Shown: one piece after another, positions 34,200-46,680 of the stretch
Position numbering within the stretch: position 1 is the first letter of the stretch
How the letters are laid out: every line of letters begins with the position of its first letter
DNA from: Tanypteryx hageni
Taxonomy: Eukaryota; Arthropoda; Insecta; Odonata; Petaluridae
Direction of reading: 5' to 3'
DNA: 64,000 nucleotides
Assembly (NCBI GenBank): GCA_028673005.1
Contig: CM054113.1
Coordinates: 71,868,500 to 71,932,499, forward strand
Translations under genes and position numbers: made by a program
Notes under the pieces: generated by a model
Database searches by the model: none
What the model was told of the DNA's origin: nothing
Seen by the model: the letters and a program-made list of their open reading frames with translations, nothing else

Positions 34200-34450
34200 A
34201 AGTGTTTCTCAAACTTTGGGCTTCGGCCCCCTAGAGGGCCGCAAAATTATTTTGGATGCAAGGTGAAGTGTCAAAAAATGAAGTATTCACGAATAATAAA
34301 ATTTTAGAAAAAATTATGTGATAAAAGTTTTAATAGCAACATAAAATGAAGAAATTTGCAATAAAGTTTCTTATTTTTACTATTTTCAATTCAAAGGGGG
34401 TCGCATGATATTCAAGGGGTCCGCGACAATTAAAATTTTGAGAACCACTG
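34200..34450. mobile_element. Non-autonomous hAT MITE, 251 bp
   Basis: The left end reads AAGTGTTTCTCAAACTTT and the right end, reversed, CAGTGGTTCTCAAAATTT. The first 13 bases match the ends of the hAT element at 25172-28438. Subterminal GGCCCCC/GGGGGTC-like blocks also correspond. Flanking octamers ATCTACTG and TTCTAGTG agree at six of eight positions. With no coding capacity, it would need a transposase supplied in trans. Confidence 0.75.
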
Positions 34451-35914
34451 TTCTAGTGGGATGTATCTATCTAATTCCTACATACATATATGTACACTTG
34501 TCGTCTCAGAAATGCCTGCTTCTTTCATCCTGGTTGTGAGTCAGGATACTGGATAAATAATGGTCCAAAAAGTGGAGTTTTCTCATTACATTGTAAACAA
34601 GAATGGGAAGAAAGTTTAAGCCATATTGGAGTTTATTTTTAATTTTTAGCAAAATGGATCTCCTTCAATGTGAAACCATTAGTTAGTAAAACAGCCAATA
34701 GACTTTTGGATCGTCCTCTGTAAAACTGGCTTCGGAATCATATACTCAACCTGGCATATGAATATGCTTACTAGCCAAAATGGCATTTTGTACTTAGGTT
34801 TGCTATTAGTAGCCTCTCGACCTACATAAAAGACCATTAAAATTTTGGAGCTGCTTTGACGCATTGTTTAATCAATTAAAAAGTCCATTTGTCTGTACTT
34901 AGTAATCTTACTAAGATTTGTCGTCTTTAATTTCTGATTCCTTGTAACTCGCAAATATCGGTTATTGAAATTGAAATTAGGTGGAAGTTTTTACTGTCGG
35001 AGTGATTTTCGTATTTTTTATAGTGTTTCAAAGAGATTAAATATTTTAGCCTCGATCGCACGTTAAAGTATTGTAAAAACTATAATAGGCGAATGTATTT
35101 CCATTAAGTAACAATAAAAATGTGGTAAGCATGTTTGAATGGCGCAGAGTGGTTGAGTGGAATGCCTTGCTCTCTGTATTGAAATATCACTGAAGCTGTA
35201 TTTTTCTATCGATAATATGTATAATTGACTAAATTATATCTTGGGCCCTTATTTAACTTGATGTAAAATTCATAATCTATAGGTATTTGCCAGTTGATAG
35301 ATTACGCAATTAAATTTTTTTGTTGATTATATTTGTTATTTTTGTCTTCAACAAATGGTCCGTATACTTTAAATCACTGCTTGTTAAATTTAAAGTCTTT
35401 TGACATTTAAGACACCTCGTGTCAAATGCTTGCGCCATCGAAATGAGACGTCTTTTTTGCAGAGGCAGCTATTCTAAATATGGCTTTATTTTACCGTATC
35501 TTAAAACCAATACACGAGGGGTGTCTCTCGACAAATGCACGCGATATAGCGCCTTCGCCTGACGTCCTGCGTCACCATCAAACTAGTAAGCTCGCAGCTT
35601 ATTCAGAGCCACCGCCGCCGAGCGTACCTCTCAGGAAATACATCAAATTATATCGCATCCATAGTCTTCTCGAGAGCATGAATTGCCTTTGGTATTGCGG
35701 CCTTGTTTTATCGGGGTAGCAAGCACACGTCTTGTATTGTAAGAGTCCATATTACTAGAACAATCCCTTTATTCTTCCAATTGGAATCCCGAAGCTGTAA
35801 GTAGTAGTCTTTAGAATCCTACGCCGCCTTCTTCCCTCTCTGGATCGCGTTGAATATCACGAGGGACCACCCGCCGCCCACACGCGGTGGAAGTGGAAGG
35901 AGACTAGTTGGATC
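34451..35914. other. AT-rich non-coding stretch
   Basis: No gene was recognised. At about 35140 a short A-box-like segment (TGGCGCAGAGTGGTTGAG) resembles the 5' part of a tRNA but has no matching B box. Confidence 0.45.
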
Positions 35915-36250
35915 ACTCGTCATTCCTTCCACCTAACAAAGCCACCAACCCAACCTACCCCCTTTCTTCCACTCTTACCTCTTTCCCTCTTCCTTATCTC
36001 TCTCTATTCCTCCCTTCTCATAACCACGCCCTCCCCCTCTCTCTCTCTCTCTTCCTCTCTATCTATCTCCCTCTATCTCTCTCTCTCTCCTTTACTTCCT
36101 TATTTGTATTCTCACTCCCACTGTATTCCCTTCCATAACTTCCGTTCTCTCCCTCGTTTCTTACCTCCCCTCTTCTAGCCTCCTTTACCTCTCTTATCAT
36201 CTATTGCTGTTTATCCTCTCTGCTTCCTTTTCCTTCTCTCCTTCTTTCCA
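35915..36250. repeat. Pyrimidine-rich tract
   Basis: C/T-dominated plus strand including (CT)n runs at about 36034-36090. The overlapping Ser/Leu/Pro frames are artefacts. Confidence 0.75.
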
Positions 36251-36686
36251 TACTATTTCGTTGAAAGTGTACCCTTGTACAGCGCGAGTTTTCCCAGTGC
36301 GGATTTGATTATGTGCGGATGAATAACAGTTGTTTACCCAATAGTTATAAAACACATAAAATCTAATCAAAAGTGGTCCCGAATTGGGCGTGAACAGCAT
36401 TTTACGCGGGTTCGTGAGATGAGGAAGCGTGCGGCCTGAGGTATTAAATTGGCGCTACGTGGTTTTGCCGAACGCGACCTTTTCCAAGAACGCAATCTCC
36501 GCCTTGTGCCATTGTATTTTGAACTCGTTTGGTAACGATGAAATAACTTCTGTTCGAAAATAATTCTAGTGGCAGCAATTTTATTCTCATCTAATTAAGT
36601 AAGTATGTGAGGCTATTTTAACCATTACTTCAACGGCCTAATTGCTAAATTGACGACGAAAATCAATTTGCAAGTACAGTTTAAAG
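36251..36686. other. Non-coding stretch
   Basis: Nothing was recognised between the pyrimidine tract and the hAT MITE. Confidence 0.5.
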
Positions 36687-37023
36687 CAGTGCTGCCCAAA
36701 CTTTTCTAATGGCGGGCCGCATCAGTGGTTGCGAACCCCTTGGCTGGGCCGCATTGAAAGTTGCCAATTCTACGGCGGGCCGGATTAGAGTTTAAATCGG
36801 AAGTTTTCTATATAATCTGAGGTGCCACATAAGTGAAACTCAAGACTAAATAAGGTTTTCATGGCTAACATTTCATTATTTAAAGCTTTATTATAAAAAA
36901 TTTTAAATGTATGAATTTGTGTGTTAAATTTTTCGAATTGCTTTTTCGCCATAGTTTCGCGGGCCGCACAAAAACCATTCGCGGGCCGCATTTGGCCCGC
37001 GTGCCGTAGTTTGGGCACCCCTG
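36687..37023. mobile_element. Non-autonomous hAT MITE, 337 bp, perfect target duplication
   Basis: The left end reads CAGTGCTGCCCAAACTTTTC and the right end, reversed, CAGGGGTGCCCAAACTACGG. GTTTAAAG flanks both sides exactly (36679-36686 and 37024-37031). Subterminal GCGGGCCGCA motifs are repeated several times at each end, as in Charlie-type hAT elements. No transposase is encoded. It belongs to a different hAT subfamily from the 34200 and 25172 elements. Confidence 0.9.
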
Positions 37024-37034
37024 GTTTAAAGGCT

Positions 37035-37760
37035 TCTTCTACATTACCATCTCACTTTTTATTTTTTCGATCCTTATTTCTTTTCCTCCCTTTTCAGATC
37101 GCGTTTCTCCCTTCTCTATCTTCCCCCTCCCCTTATACTCTCTGCTCTTCTGTTGTCTTTGTTCCCTCTCTTTTATCAACCTCCTCTTTCTTTTCAACGT
37201 CTATATCTCCGCCTTTATCTTCTCTTCTTATGCATCTCCTCGTTCGCATTTTTTCCTCTTCCTCTTCACGTTCAATGAAATCTTTTCCATTTTCTCTTCC
37301 TATCTTTCTGTCCTTATGTCTCTTTACTTCTTATTTCCTCCCTATCACTCTCTATACTTATTCTCTTCACCGTCATCTGCAGTCTTCCCTCCTTCCATTC
37401 CTTTGCTCGTCCATTCCCTCTTTTTACCTATGTCCATTCTGCTCTCAATTCTCTTGATAAATCCCTCCCCATTCTCTCTGGCATTCCATTTCTCTCCTCC
37501 TCGCCAAACATCTCTCGCTGGGAGTCAAGAGAAAACCGCAGCGGCACGAGAAAAAAAACTGACTAGATAAGAGTTCTCTCTCAGTGTCTTTGGAGCCAAG
37601 AGGCGGCATTATCATCCCTTCTCCGGCATCGGCTTTCCTTTGTGTCCTTTCTCCTTCCTTTGACTCGCCCTCCCGCACGCCCTTCCTTTCTTTCCTCCTC
37701 GCCCTTCTAGCTTACCTCCTCCCTTTTCTATCCTCAGGTCTGTTGCATTTCATGCCTTTC
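37035..37760. repeat. Long pyrimidine-rich tract
   Basis: About 700 bp with C and T dominating the plus strand, apart from a short mixed segment near 37500-37610. The 178-codon plus-strand frame (36921-37457) begins in the MITE and runs through the tract, so it is not a gene. Confidence 0.75.
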
Positions 37761-40544
37761 TTCCTTGGCTCGCTAAGTTTGTTTTTTGATACGCAAGCAG
37801 AATACTCGTCTTTTATTTATCTCCGTAAGAAATAAAACAGCGTTTCACGTTTATTACGCGTAAATCTTTTCGCTAGTTGAATGTCTTAGAGATGCTTCCT
37901 AGTAGCTTCTTTTAAAATGGAAATGGACCGTGAAATATTACTCTAGGCAACCGTGCTCCGCCTCTAGCTGTCTAAACCTTGAGAATCCTTAACGTTAACA
38001 TTATGAAACAAAATGTTTTTCTATGACTATTGACGTCACTTTTCCTTGGAATGTGAGATAGATGGACAAAGTTTAAAATTAGCTGCTCGTTATTTTGGAG
38101 TTTACGATAACATAGCTGAGAAATACATTTATACTTAGAAAGGAGGTCGCATGGAAGATCTAATTAAAAATATATTATTTTCCGACTTATAAAATATTTT
38201 TGCATAAATCTTTGGTGCAGAACTGCCTTTCAATTTAATGTTTTAAATATTTTACTAAAAGTAAATAATATTCGTAGATTATACAGCATCCAAGGCATCC
38301 ATACGTGCGTATTATGTATTATCAAAGATTAGGGGGTGATATCATCATAGCTTTTGAAAAAATTAAAATAAAAAAACCGCATGATGAGTAAATCGCATCT
38401 ATTAAAATAAAGTAAGACTTTGAACTTGTCTTAAAAATTCAGAATAATTTTTTCATGCGATAAAACAATCTGATCTCTGTTTATTGTTCCCTGTTGTTGG
38501 TCGATGTAGATGCTGCAATGCTTTCAGATCGCATAGGGACCGTCGGTGAAAAACCTACGCGAGTCTCATGGTTTCGTCACCCTTATCTCGCTCCGCGCTC
38601 AGCACCCACGCCGTCTCTACATACCGGCTGAATGCAGCGCATGCGTTATCTCGAGACGGTTGCCATCGCAACGCACGGTTCGCCTCGCGGTACGTAATGC
38701 TCTCCTTGCGACATGATGTACGTGCTTTAATACCTTGCCAAATGCTTTCGCGGAAGATAAGCACCGAATCGTGATACACGGATTAGAACATATCAACAAA
38801 TTTCAAGACATTTAGCGAGTCATAATACATCGCGTACTTGTCGCGTTTACGTTGCCGCTTTTCGTTTCTTAGGCGGAAAGGAAAAATTTTTAACTAATAT
38901 AATTTGTTTTCCTAAATAATAATATATGAAATTTGCACATTCTATTTTCTCTAAGCGGTCACCCTCTATTGTCTGCGTGTCAGTACTTCGGAATTTTATT
39001 CATGTCATGTGGCTTCCTGCTATTAGACTTACTTCATTACGGGTTTGGCCCCGTTCCAAGTACTCCAGCGAATACGTTGGTGTTGAAGGTGGTCTAGTTG
39101 AAATGTTAGGGAAGTTTTATTTTCCAGTGAGCGGAAAAGCGTTATTTTTTTCTCTAAAACTCTGAGCGACTCTCTATTCATTGCATACGTCGTGCTTTTA
39201 AATACCTATATCCATTTTTCATCTCGACTCCCCGCAGGGATGGGTTGACAGCGCGACGACATGCTTGATGTTTTGCAGGTCATATGTGTTTTAGTTAATA
39301 CGTTTTAAGTAAAAAATATCGAAAATCTTTTATGGCTTGCAATTGTTTTAGGCCGTCAAGAGGAGTTGTACTTGGAATTTCGGTGAGTAAACTTTAAATC
39401 ACTGTCTGCATCCTCGTACATACTTTTTTGTCATAAAGCTGTAAAAAAAATCAAGCTACATATTCTCTCCGTCTCGCTCTTCTCCCCACCTTTTGTTTCA
39501 CCTCCATAAACTGATTTTTTATTTGTTACAACGTTCTAAAATTTAAATATTCGAGCTTTTCTTTTTTTAACAGTCTTGTTTAAAAAAACAACTAGCATCC
39601 CTGGATTCCATGACGTCAATGCACTCGGATTTGTAACAGCTTTTTCGATTTTTTAGTACACTTTCTTCTTTTTAATTTTCTAATTATAATTCTAACGTTC
39701 TAAGTCTTTCGTATTCCTTCCAAAATATTCCACATATTGTAATTTCCTGATAACTATGTCTTTAGCTTTACATGTTAGGATAATTTTATAGGCATTAATT
39801 AAATTATAAGAACGATTTCCAGGTGTCGCGCTCATGTAGATTGTTGAAAAAATATATATCTCTTCATATTCTATTTCTCTTAATGCTAAACAAGTTGAAA
39901 TATTATCAATTGTTCTCTCCGTTAGACTGAATCTGCGATTCGCTCGCTCTGTTTCATTCGGTCTAGTCAAACCTAACACATTTATCTAATTAGCCTTCCA
40001 GTAATTTGGCGTGAATTATGTTACTCGATGTAGTTTCCGTATTACTCGCTGGGTGCGCTGAATATTTATGGCTTCAAAAAGTTTCTTGGCTTCGGTAACC
40101 GTTTTTTCCTCTGTCATACTCTGTTTCCCGATTAGATTCAATTAAAAGTTGGCCTCCGTACTCTCCTGCTGCTGAAAAATAATGGACGCACTTCGTCTTT
40201 ACCTCCACGTCTTTCCCTGAGATTTTTTTTAGGAAAATAAACGTACGGAACTGTTCCAAGCCGCAGCGGACCACCATCCTTGAAGTCGGGATACCGAATC
40301 GAAAAGCGATGTATTTACAATTTACGTGGGCGCCACTTCTTGTTTGACGTAATGAGGTAGGGAGGAAAGGACATTTTGGAAAGTAGTCACTTCCTCGGAA
40401 TCTGTTCCTTCAGTAACCAAACATTCCTCCCGCCAGCCCCACGGCCTCCAGCGCGACGATAAACACGTCCGCAGGAATCGCCGGATTCTTTCTTCTATGG
40501 TCCAAATGGCGTCTTCGGCAGCCACCCACGAAGGAGGATGTCTC
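37761..40544. other. Non-coding stretch
   Basis: No supported gene. A moderate-GC patch near 38550-38780 carries short overlapping frames on both strands without recognisable domains. Confidence 0.45.
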
Positions 40545-41360
40545 CGAGCGCCTTAAACTCTTCTACTCCCTTAATTCCTCTCCCACCCAGCTCATCCCCC
40601 TTCCCTATGACTGACGCGGCTCTCTCAAGGTGATATTGTGTGGGAGTCGGTGTACGAGTTCCTACTAAAAAGGTTCCGACCTCTTTGAAAAAAAATCCTT
40701 TTCCCTTTCTTCCTCTAAACCTCCCGCTGCTCCATATTAACTATTTACCTGGCTGATTTACGCGACTTTGAAATTGGAAAACTCCAAACAAAATGACTTC
40801 TCCTATATCCTCTCTCTCCCGCAATTCGAATATCTCTCTCTAACCCAATTCCAGTCTCTTCTCTCCCCTTTTCTCTTCCAAAATCAATTCTCTCTCCCCA
40901 GCACTCTCTTTCTATCTCTTCCTCACTTTTTTCTCTCCCTTACCCTATCCTTTCCAATTCATTTCTCTCTCACTTCCTTATTATCTCCCATCCTCTCTCC
41001 CCCTTTTCTTTTTTTGCCTCACTCCTCTCCCTCTTTCTTCGTATATTCCTAACTTTCTATTCCTGGTTTTCTCTCTATCGCTCTTTCTTTCAGCATGACA
41101 TTCTTCTCTTGTCACTTTTTTATTTCTTTTTCTCCGTTTTTCAGCCTCCAAATCCCTTAATCCTTTTCTCCCTCTTTATTTTCCTCTTGCTTTCATCCTA
41201 ACCTTCCTTTCTCTTTTCTATCCCTTCCTCTCTGCTCTTTTTCCTTCTCGCTTATCTCATCTTAACTTGCCCTCTTATTTTCTCTGCTTTCTATTCTGAC
41301 CTCCTCCTTGATTCCGTCTAGTCATCTGTCTCCCATTCTACTCTGAGCTCTCTTTCTCTT
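40545..41360. repeat. Long pyrimidine-rich tract
   Basis: About 800 bp of C/T-dominated plus strand (TCTCTC, TTCCTC, CCCTTTT). Frames across it are artefacts. Confidence 0.8.
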
Positions 41361-42015
41361 GTCTCTCACAATTAAAGCAGTCGCTCGTAACAGTTTCAAG
41401 TCACAGGAAAGAAAACAAAAACATAACAGATTGCTAGTGTATTCTGTCCGTTTGTGTGCGTGCGTGTGGTTTCTCGCTAACGAGACCTCCCAGCGTTCCT
41501 TTTACAACCTAGGAAGGATTTTTGCTCTTCGGGCGATTTTAATAAGTGATACTTTATAATAACTGCTAAATAAAGTTTGGGAGATAATAGCGATGGCTTT
41601 TTCTTTTTGATAGTTTGCGTGGCAATCTCCTTTAAATGGCCCCATTACCTCTCCGAAACCACCCGCCTGCGAGTTTATTCCTTCCCTTTTTATCGCTACA
41701 CGCGAGGGTACGAATAAAATTCTCAGATACGACGCGTCCACAAAATAAATAAACAACTTCCCTCGCGCCATCCGCCTCCGATTCCTTTTCCTAATTTTTT
41801 CTCCGTGCGACTTAAACGCACTCTCGTGTAACTGCATACAAATGAAATAACGGTTTCGGTAGGAAAGTGTCACTGGTTCTTGCTTGAGAAAGGATGGTCC
41901 AGGTCGGTAAGAGATAAGGTAGTAGTTGGGAGCCGGTGAGAGGTTACCAACTTCATAGCGTTACCACGGCAATTCTCGGTGGATAGAAAGGTGAAAAAGT
42001 TATCCTGAGAGTAAA
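41361..42015. other. Non-coding stretch
   Basis: A 123-codon minus-strand frame at 41502-41873 shows no recognisable domain. Confidence 0.45.
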
Positions 42016-42205
42016 ATGTCGAGCCTCGATAACTCGAACTTGTATACCTGGAATTTTTGAGACGTCACTGGACATTTTTTCACGTTCTCATTCGTATACC
42101 TTAAAATAAAGTAACTCGAAGTTCTAAAGATCCATAACTAGAAGTTATATATATGGCGACCTTTTTCAGTCTTCTCTTGAGGTTCGAATCATAGAGGTTC
42201 GACTG
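42016..42205. mobile_element. Miniature pogo/mariner-type element, 190 bp
   Basis: The right end reversed reads CAGTCGAACCTCTATGATTC and is followed on the outside by TA. The left end reads ATGTCGAGCCTCGATAACTC. The ends match at most positions and conform to the CAGT.GAACCTCGATA pattern of Tc1/mariner-pogo elements. Nothing is encoded. Confidence 0.55.
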
Positions 42206-42300
42206 TATTCGATCATCAAGTATAATTGAAGCTGCAAAGCGATAATCAGAAATATCCCTATACTACTTTGGTCTATGCTTTTGTCACAAAGAACAAATTA

Positions 42301-43223
42301 GGGGAGAGAGGGATAATTGCGCTCACTTAAGAAGAAAACACAATAAAACCCAGAATTTCATTTCAAAAACATTTTATTTATATGAATATTGTCTGAAAAT
42401 GGGTTATGAACATTGTTATACTATAGGTATGAAATACATATGCTCAAAACATTTTATAATATAAAAGTTAAATGAAAATTCTGCACTAAGCGTCATTACC
42501 CCATGGGGTCGGGTAATGGCGCTCAGTGATTGTTAGGTTAAACATATGCCACAAATGAACGCTACAAACGTACATTGATCTTATTCTATCAGGAGAGGTC
42601 TCACATTACTAATTGCAGTAGCCACATATATAACTGGCACATCAGTCCCACTGCATTCTGTGTGTGCCAATTTGGAACACGAGACATATTGTGTTTTCCA
42701 AATTATCCACAAATACAACAAATGTCTTTCAAAAAAAGGTCGACGTCATCTAGCTTGTCATCATCGCAGAGGTTGTCTTCAGCAATACTGGCTTCATCCG
42801 ATGAAGACTCGAATAATTGTGTTCTGCATCTTTTCTTCTTCGTAGATTTTTTTTTTGAGTTCCATTACCCCACCTCGACATCTTTCACTCAACTGCACAT
42901 CACACAAAGGCATTTACTTACAACGATTTAACTGGAAGGAGCAAAGAATGAAGCAACACTATGCTTGTTTTCTTTGAAAGTTTCTGTATGAATTCAAGTG
43001 ATATATAGAAGCATCTTACCGTGACATCCATTGAGATGAATAATTAAAACAAACAGTAAAATTCGTTTTTTTTTTCAGCAGCAACCAAACGCGTGCACTG
43101 ACGACCGCCGCATTCATTATCAACAGTTCTACTACTGTTCGACAGAGATAAGTAGAGGGTTAAACTCCTCGGAAAGCATAGAATCTGATATAAAGCGGTG
43201 AGCGCCAATACCCCGCTCTCCCT
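42301..43223 (-). mobile_element. pogo-type transposon, internally deleted
   Basis: TA flanks both ends (42299-42300 and 43224-43225). The 26-bp terminal repeats agree at 21 of 26 positions; the left begins GGGGAGAGAGGGATAATTGC and the right, reversed, AGGGAGAGCGGGGTATTGGC, both closing with GCGCTCAC. The 923-bp body keeps the C-terminal tail of a transposase (42598-42862, minus strand) but not the DDE core. GGGTAATGGCGCTCA near 42514 is a subterminal echo of the terminal repeat. Confidence 0.8.
42598..42862 (-). pseudogene. C-terminal remnant of a pogo transposase with PHD-like zinc finger
   Basis: Starting near 42862 the minus strand reads a Lys/Ser-rich segment (KKKSTKKKRCRTQLF), then an acidic ESSSDEASIAEDNLCDDDKL run, then DICCICG, a stop where Glu is usual, and FGK. 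In another frame it continues YVSCSKLAHTECSGTDVP. Pogo-family transposases of insects often end in this order: acidic Ser-rich linker, CxxC, then W..C..C..W.H..C. The stop and the frame change make this a dead remnant. The DNA-binding and DDE domains are missing. Confidence 0.7.
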
Positions 43224-45279
43224 TACAAAATTTCTTTTACCGCCATGGAGGGGTAAATTACAAACTATCTTTCCAATAGCCATGAACAGCTTGCGAAAAC
43301 CATTGCCGCGGTTCTTTTCTAGAATCTACTATAAGTACCATTGACAACGGAAGGTTTGTGGACGAAATATGCATATGTTATTCCCAACCTTTTTTATGAT
43401 TATTGCAGAGAGAAAGATTATAAATTTGATTTCAGCCATAATACAACCTCCATGATTCTCCCTTGAATCATAGGGGGTAAGCTGGGCGGACATTAACGAT
43501 CGGTTTCTTATATTCCTCTTTACAAAAGTCTTTTTTGAGAAACTAAGTGATATGTCTGCTTCAAGTTATCTGTAATTCAACGAGAAACATAATCCATACG
43601 CCAACAGAGCTATCATAATTAATCGATAAAGAGTATCTTCGCATAGAATTTTAAATAAATTCAGCCTTATGGTAGTCACTCCCTGTACATAATATACACA
43701 CTAAACGACGCAACGGTAAATTTTGTTTAGCTCAAATAAAGAAATCATATGCTTAATAAAATCCATGTCAGACTTTTAATGGCGATCGTCTCTTATTTCA
43801 AAACTCTTAGTGGAAAATATAGGCTGTACTCCGAGGCATTGGGTTCAACAGGCTTAAATGTCTCCCGGACTAATGAAAGAGAAAACTTGGTTGGCCATGA
43901 TTCAAATTGCGCGCAGAGGTTTTTACCACGGCCTCCCAGAACCTTTTTCCTTCAGCATACTCAGGAGAATCAATATAATAAATACCAGTAATTTTCTGAA
44001 TATATATTAGGCAAATAAATGTTTTCTTTCATCGCTCGCTTTATTAAATAAACCATCGATTGAAGGACGACATATGATCAGCATTTTCTGTTCGGACGCC
44101 ACCGTTTCACCAGCTGATATTTATTTTATGAGTTAAAAGGAAGAAAAAAGTTACAATAAAATAAAATTTACAATATTAAACCGCTTGGATACTATATAAT
44201 AGGTCTATTAAATTATCGTTGGGTCCGTTTTATTATACGGTCGGAATCGGGAACATTAAAAAAACTGGTGGAATTTATACATGCTTAATATTTTATTCTA
44301 CAGTGTTAGTTTCGGTTCTCATGTAGACAGATGTCGCGCGTTATAGCACTTGCCCTATTTGGAGCTCAAATAAAAGTTGGAACAAACATTTTGTGGAGAA
44401 AAATAAACTATTTTGAACGTTACAACTTTTATTGCTTTTATTTCAGACAAATTATTGCGCATCACGTTTATTCCTGCATAATTCTTATGCCTAATTGTCG
44501 ACGCTGGGGGAAATATTTAGGGTATTCGACGACTTTATATTAATAGAGGCATAAATTGGCAACCGGACATATAGTACAAAACGGAGCATTACAGGGATGA
44601 AAAAATATGCTAAGGACTCTAAAAAAATGAGTTAGAAAGAGAGAGAGTCAAACTTTAATACATCTAAGAGTTATATTTATTTCCTTTTATGAATGCTCTC
44701 ACGTTGCTTTCCCAAAATAAATTCTAAAATATCGATTCTCAACTATCTTTGCTGGGGCGACATCTATTAGTTACTGGTAAAGCCAAATATCAGATGAGAT
44801 TTCAGTTGGCTGTTATAAAAACCAAAGGAAATCATACTAAGCCCATGGCGTTTATAACTAAGAGAAGCGGCTTAAAGTTTGAACTGTCTTGGGAAGCTAC
44901 TGAAAATGGAGGGAAAAATACTCGAATAGAGTGGCAAGAAGTTCCAAAGGATTAACGACTTGTAAAGTAAGTTCGTGTACCCTTTCGGAATATAAAAAAG
45001 ACTGAGAAATTTAAAATATATTTGTAAAAAACGCTCGATTAAGAAAAACTGAAGTGATGGAATGGGGAGGCGAGGTCAGAACCGTTCCCAATTTTCCAGA
45101 AGATTTAGTGCTTGATGACTAATTTATATGTTTCATTATACCTCTCGCTTTTATATCCTCTTGTTTTCCTCTTAAACCTCACATAAAAGTTTTTCTTACA
45201 TAAAAAAAAGAACTGACCCATTAGATGAAAATATGATAAAGTAAAGAAATTAAACGGCCAGTTTGGGTCGAAATTGACC
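43224..45279. other. Non-coding stretch
   Basis: AT-rich with short frames (43749-43991, 44331-44543, 44749-44955) lacking recognisable domains. No repeats were identified. Confidence 0.45.
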
Positions 45280-45480
45280 GTGTCTCATTTCCTCTCTTTT
45301 CCGTCGTTCTCTTTTCCAGTATTTCGTTTCTCGTTACATTCTTTCTTCTTTTCTTCCGTCCGCCTTCCACCTTTTGTGTGCATCTCTCTCCTCCCTCCCT
45401 CCACTCTTCCTGCATCCCATTCTTGGAGGGGTAGTAGGAGGCTTAAGAAAGAGGAGAGGCAAAGTGATGTCTCTCTCTCT
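45280..45480. repeat. Pyrimidine-rich segment
   Basis: C/T-rich plus strand followed by a short purine run near 45425-45470. Overlapping frames on both strands are artefacts of this bias. Confidence 0.6.
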
Positions 45481-46642
45481 CCTTTCGCCAGCTGCCCATG
45501 GCCGAATTTCTCACAGTCCGCCGTCAAATCAATGTCTCCGTATCTCACCCAAAACGCCAACCTGAACTCTATAAACCCCTTTACTCTTATTGCACTCCGA
45601 TCTCACAATATCCTCCTTTTTCTCTCTGCTTTAGTGCGCGTATGTGAAAACATGGAATAGTGATATTGGCTCTCCACTCTGACGTATTTGAGCAAAATTC
45701 ATTTTCGCGTAAATTTTAGATAAGATGATTATATGTTTGCAGGTCGTTATTCATGTGATGGACGCATTTGTAAATCGCTTCCCCTGACGTTTCCTTGCTG
45801 GAGTACCACTTATCATTATTGTAACATATTTGGTATTCCAACTAGAATAAATCTCTTTTTATAGTCGTGATTAAATTTACCTTATGCTTAATGCAACACA
45901 TTATTTTGGTCTGAGTATTTATTCTAAGAGAATTTAAATGCCAACATTAAAGTTCAAGTAATAAAAGCAATCCTTGGATTTATTAGAATTTATATTTTTT
46001 CAGCGCCATATAGTCTGTAAAATATATTAATTAATAAGTTACATGAAAATATTCACCCAGGTTAAATATTAAGTTGTACTGCTATAAAGTCGGTGCTAAA
46101 CATTTTGTAGAAATTCATGTAGTTATTTAAAGGAATCTTTTAGATATTTTACATATCGAAAATATGGAGAGCATTTAAGTTAAATAGTTTTCTGTTTAAT
46201 TTAAGTAAATATTAACTATTTTATCAAGTTTAAATGTAATTCGTAACCAGTTTTAGGCTACTTAAGAGGACTGTTAATAATGTTTTCCATGATCTAATAT
46301 TAAACTACAGTCTTGATTTGTTCCCTTTAAAATATATTCTAAATTTAAATCGTGTCAATAAGCTCATTTTTGTCATCGAAGTCGAATAATCATATCCTTA
46401 TTATATTATAGTATTGAAACGCTAAATTATTTAATTTCTCGAAAGTTGTATGTCACCCTAATAGTAAGAAATATTCCTTCACTTATATATGCCACTGAAA
46501 TCCAAAGGGCGAATTTTAAATCGAAGTTTGTACTAATAATGATCCATAGCAATATTAATTCAACCATTGAAGGCGTGATGTGGTGGAATAATTCCATATT
46601 GATTACTAAATAAAAATCTTGTAATTTTCCTCTATTTTATTT
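45481..46642. other. AT-rich non-coding stretch
   Basis: Nothing was recognised. Confidence 0.5.
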
Positions 46643-46680
46643 GGACAAGACCGAGGTTTAGACGCTTAGCGTCATCATAA
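46643..46680 (-). other. Hairpin motif related to hammerhead-like repeats
   Basis: On the minus strand ATGATGACGCTAAGCGTC is followed by TAAACCTCGGTCTTGTCC. The GACGC/GCGTC stem and the ACC..GGT mini-stem ending in GGTC are intact, but box 1 begins A instead of C and box 2 is TAAA. It could be a decayed hammerhead-bearing repeat. Confidence 0.35.

Noticed and set aside
35135..35205. tRNA-like A-box segment
   Set aside because: Only the 5' part resembles a tRNA; no B box or acceptor pairing follows.
36921..37457. 178-codon plus-strand frame
   Set aside because: It starts inside the hAT MITE and runs into a pyrimidine tract.
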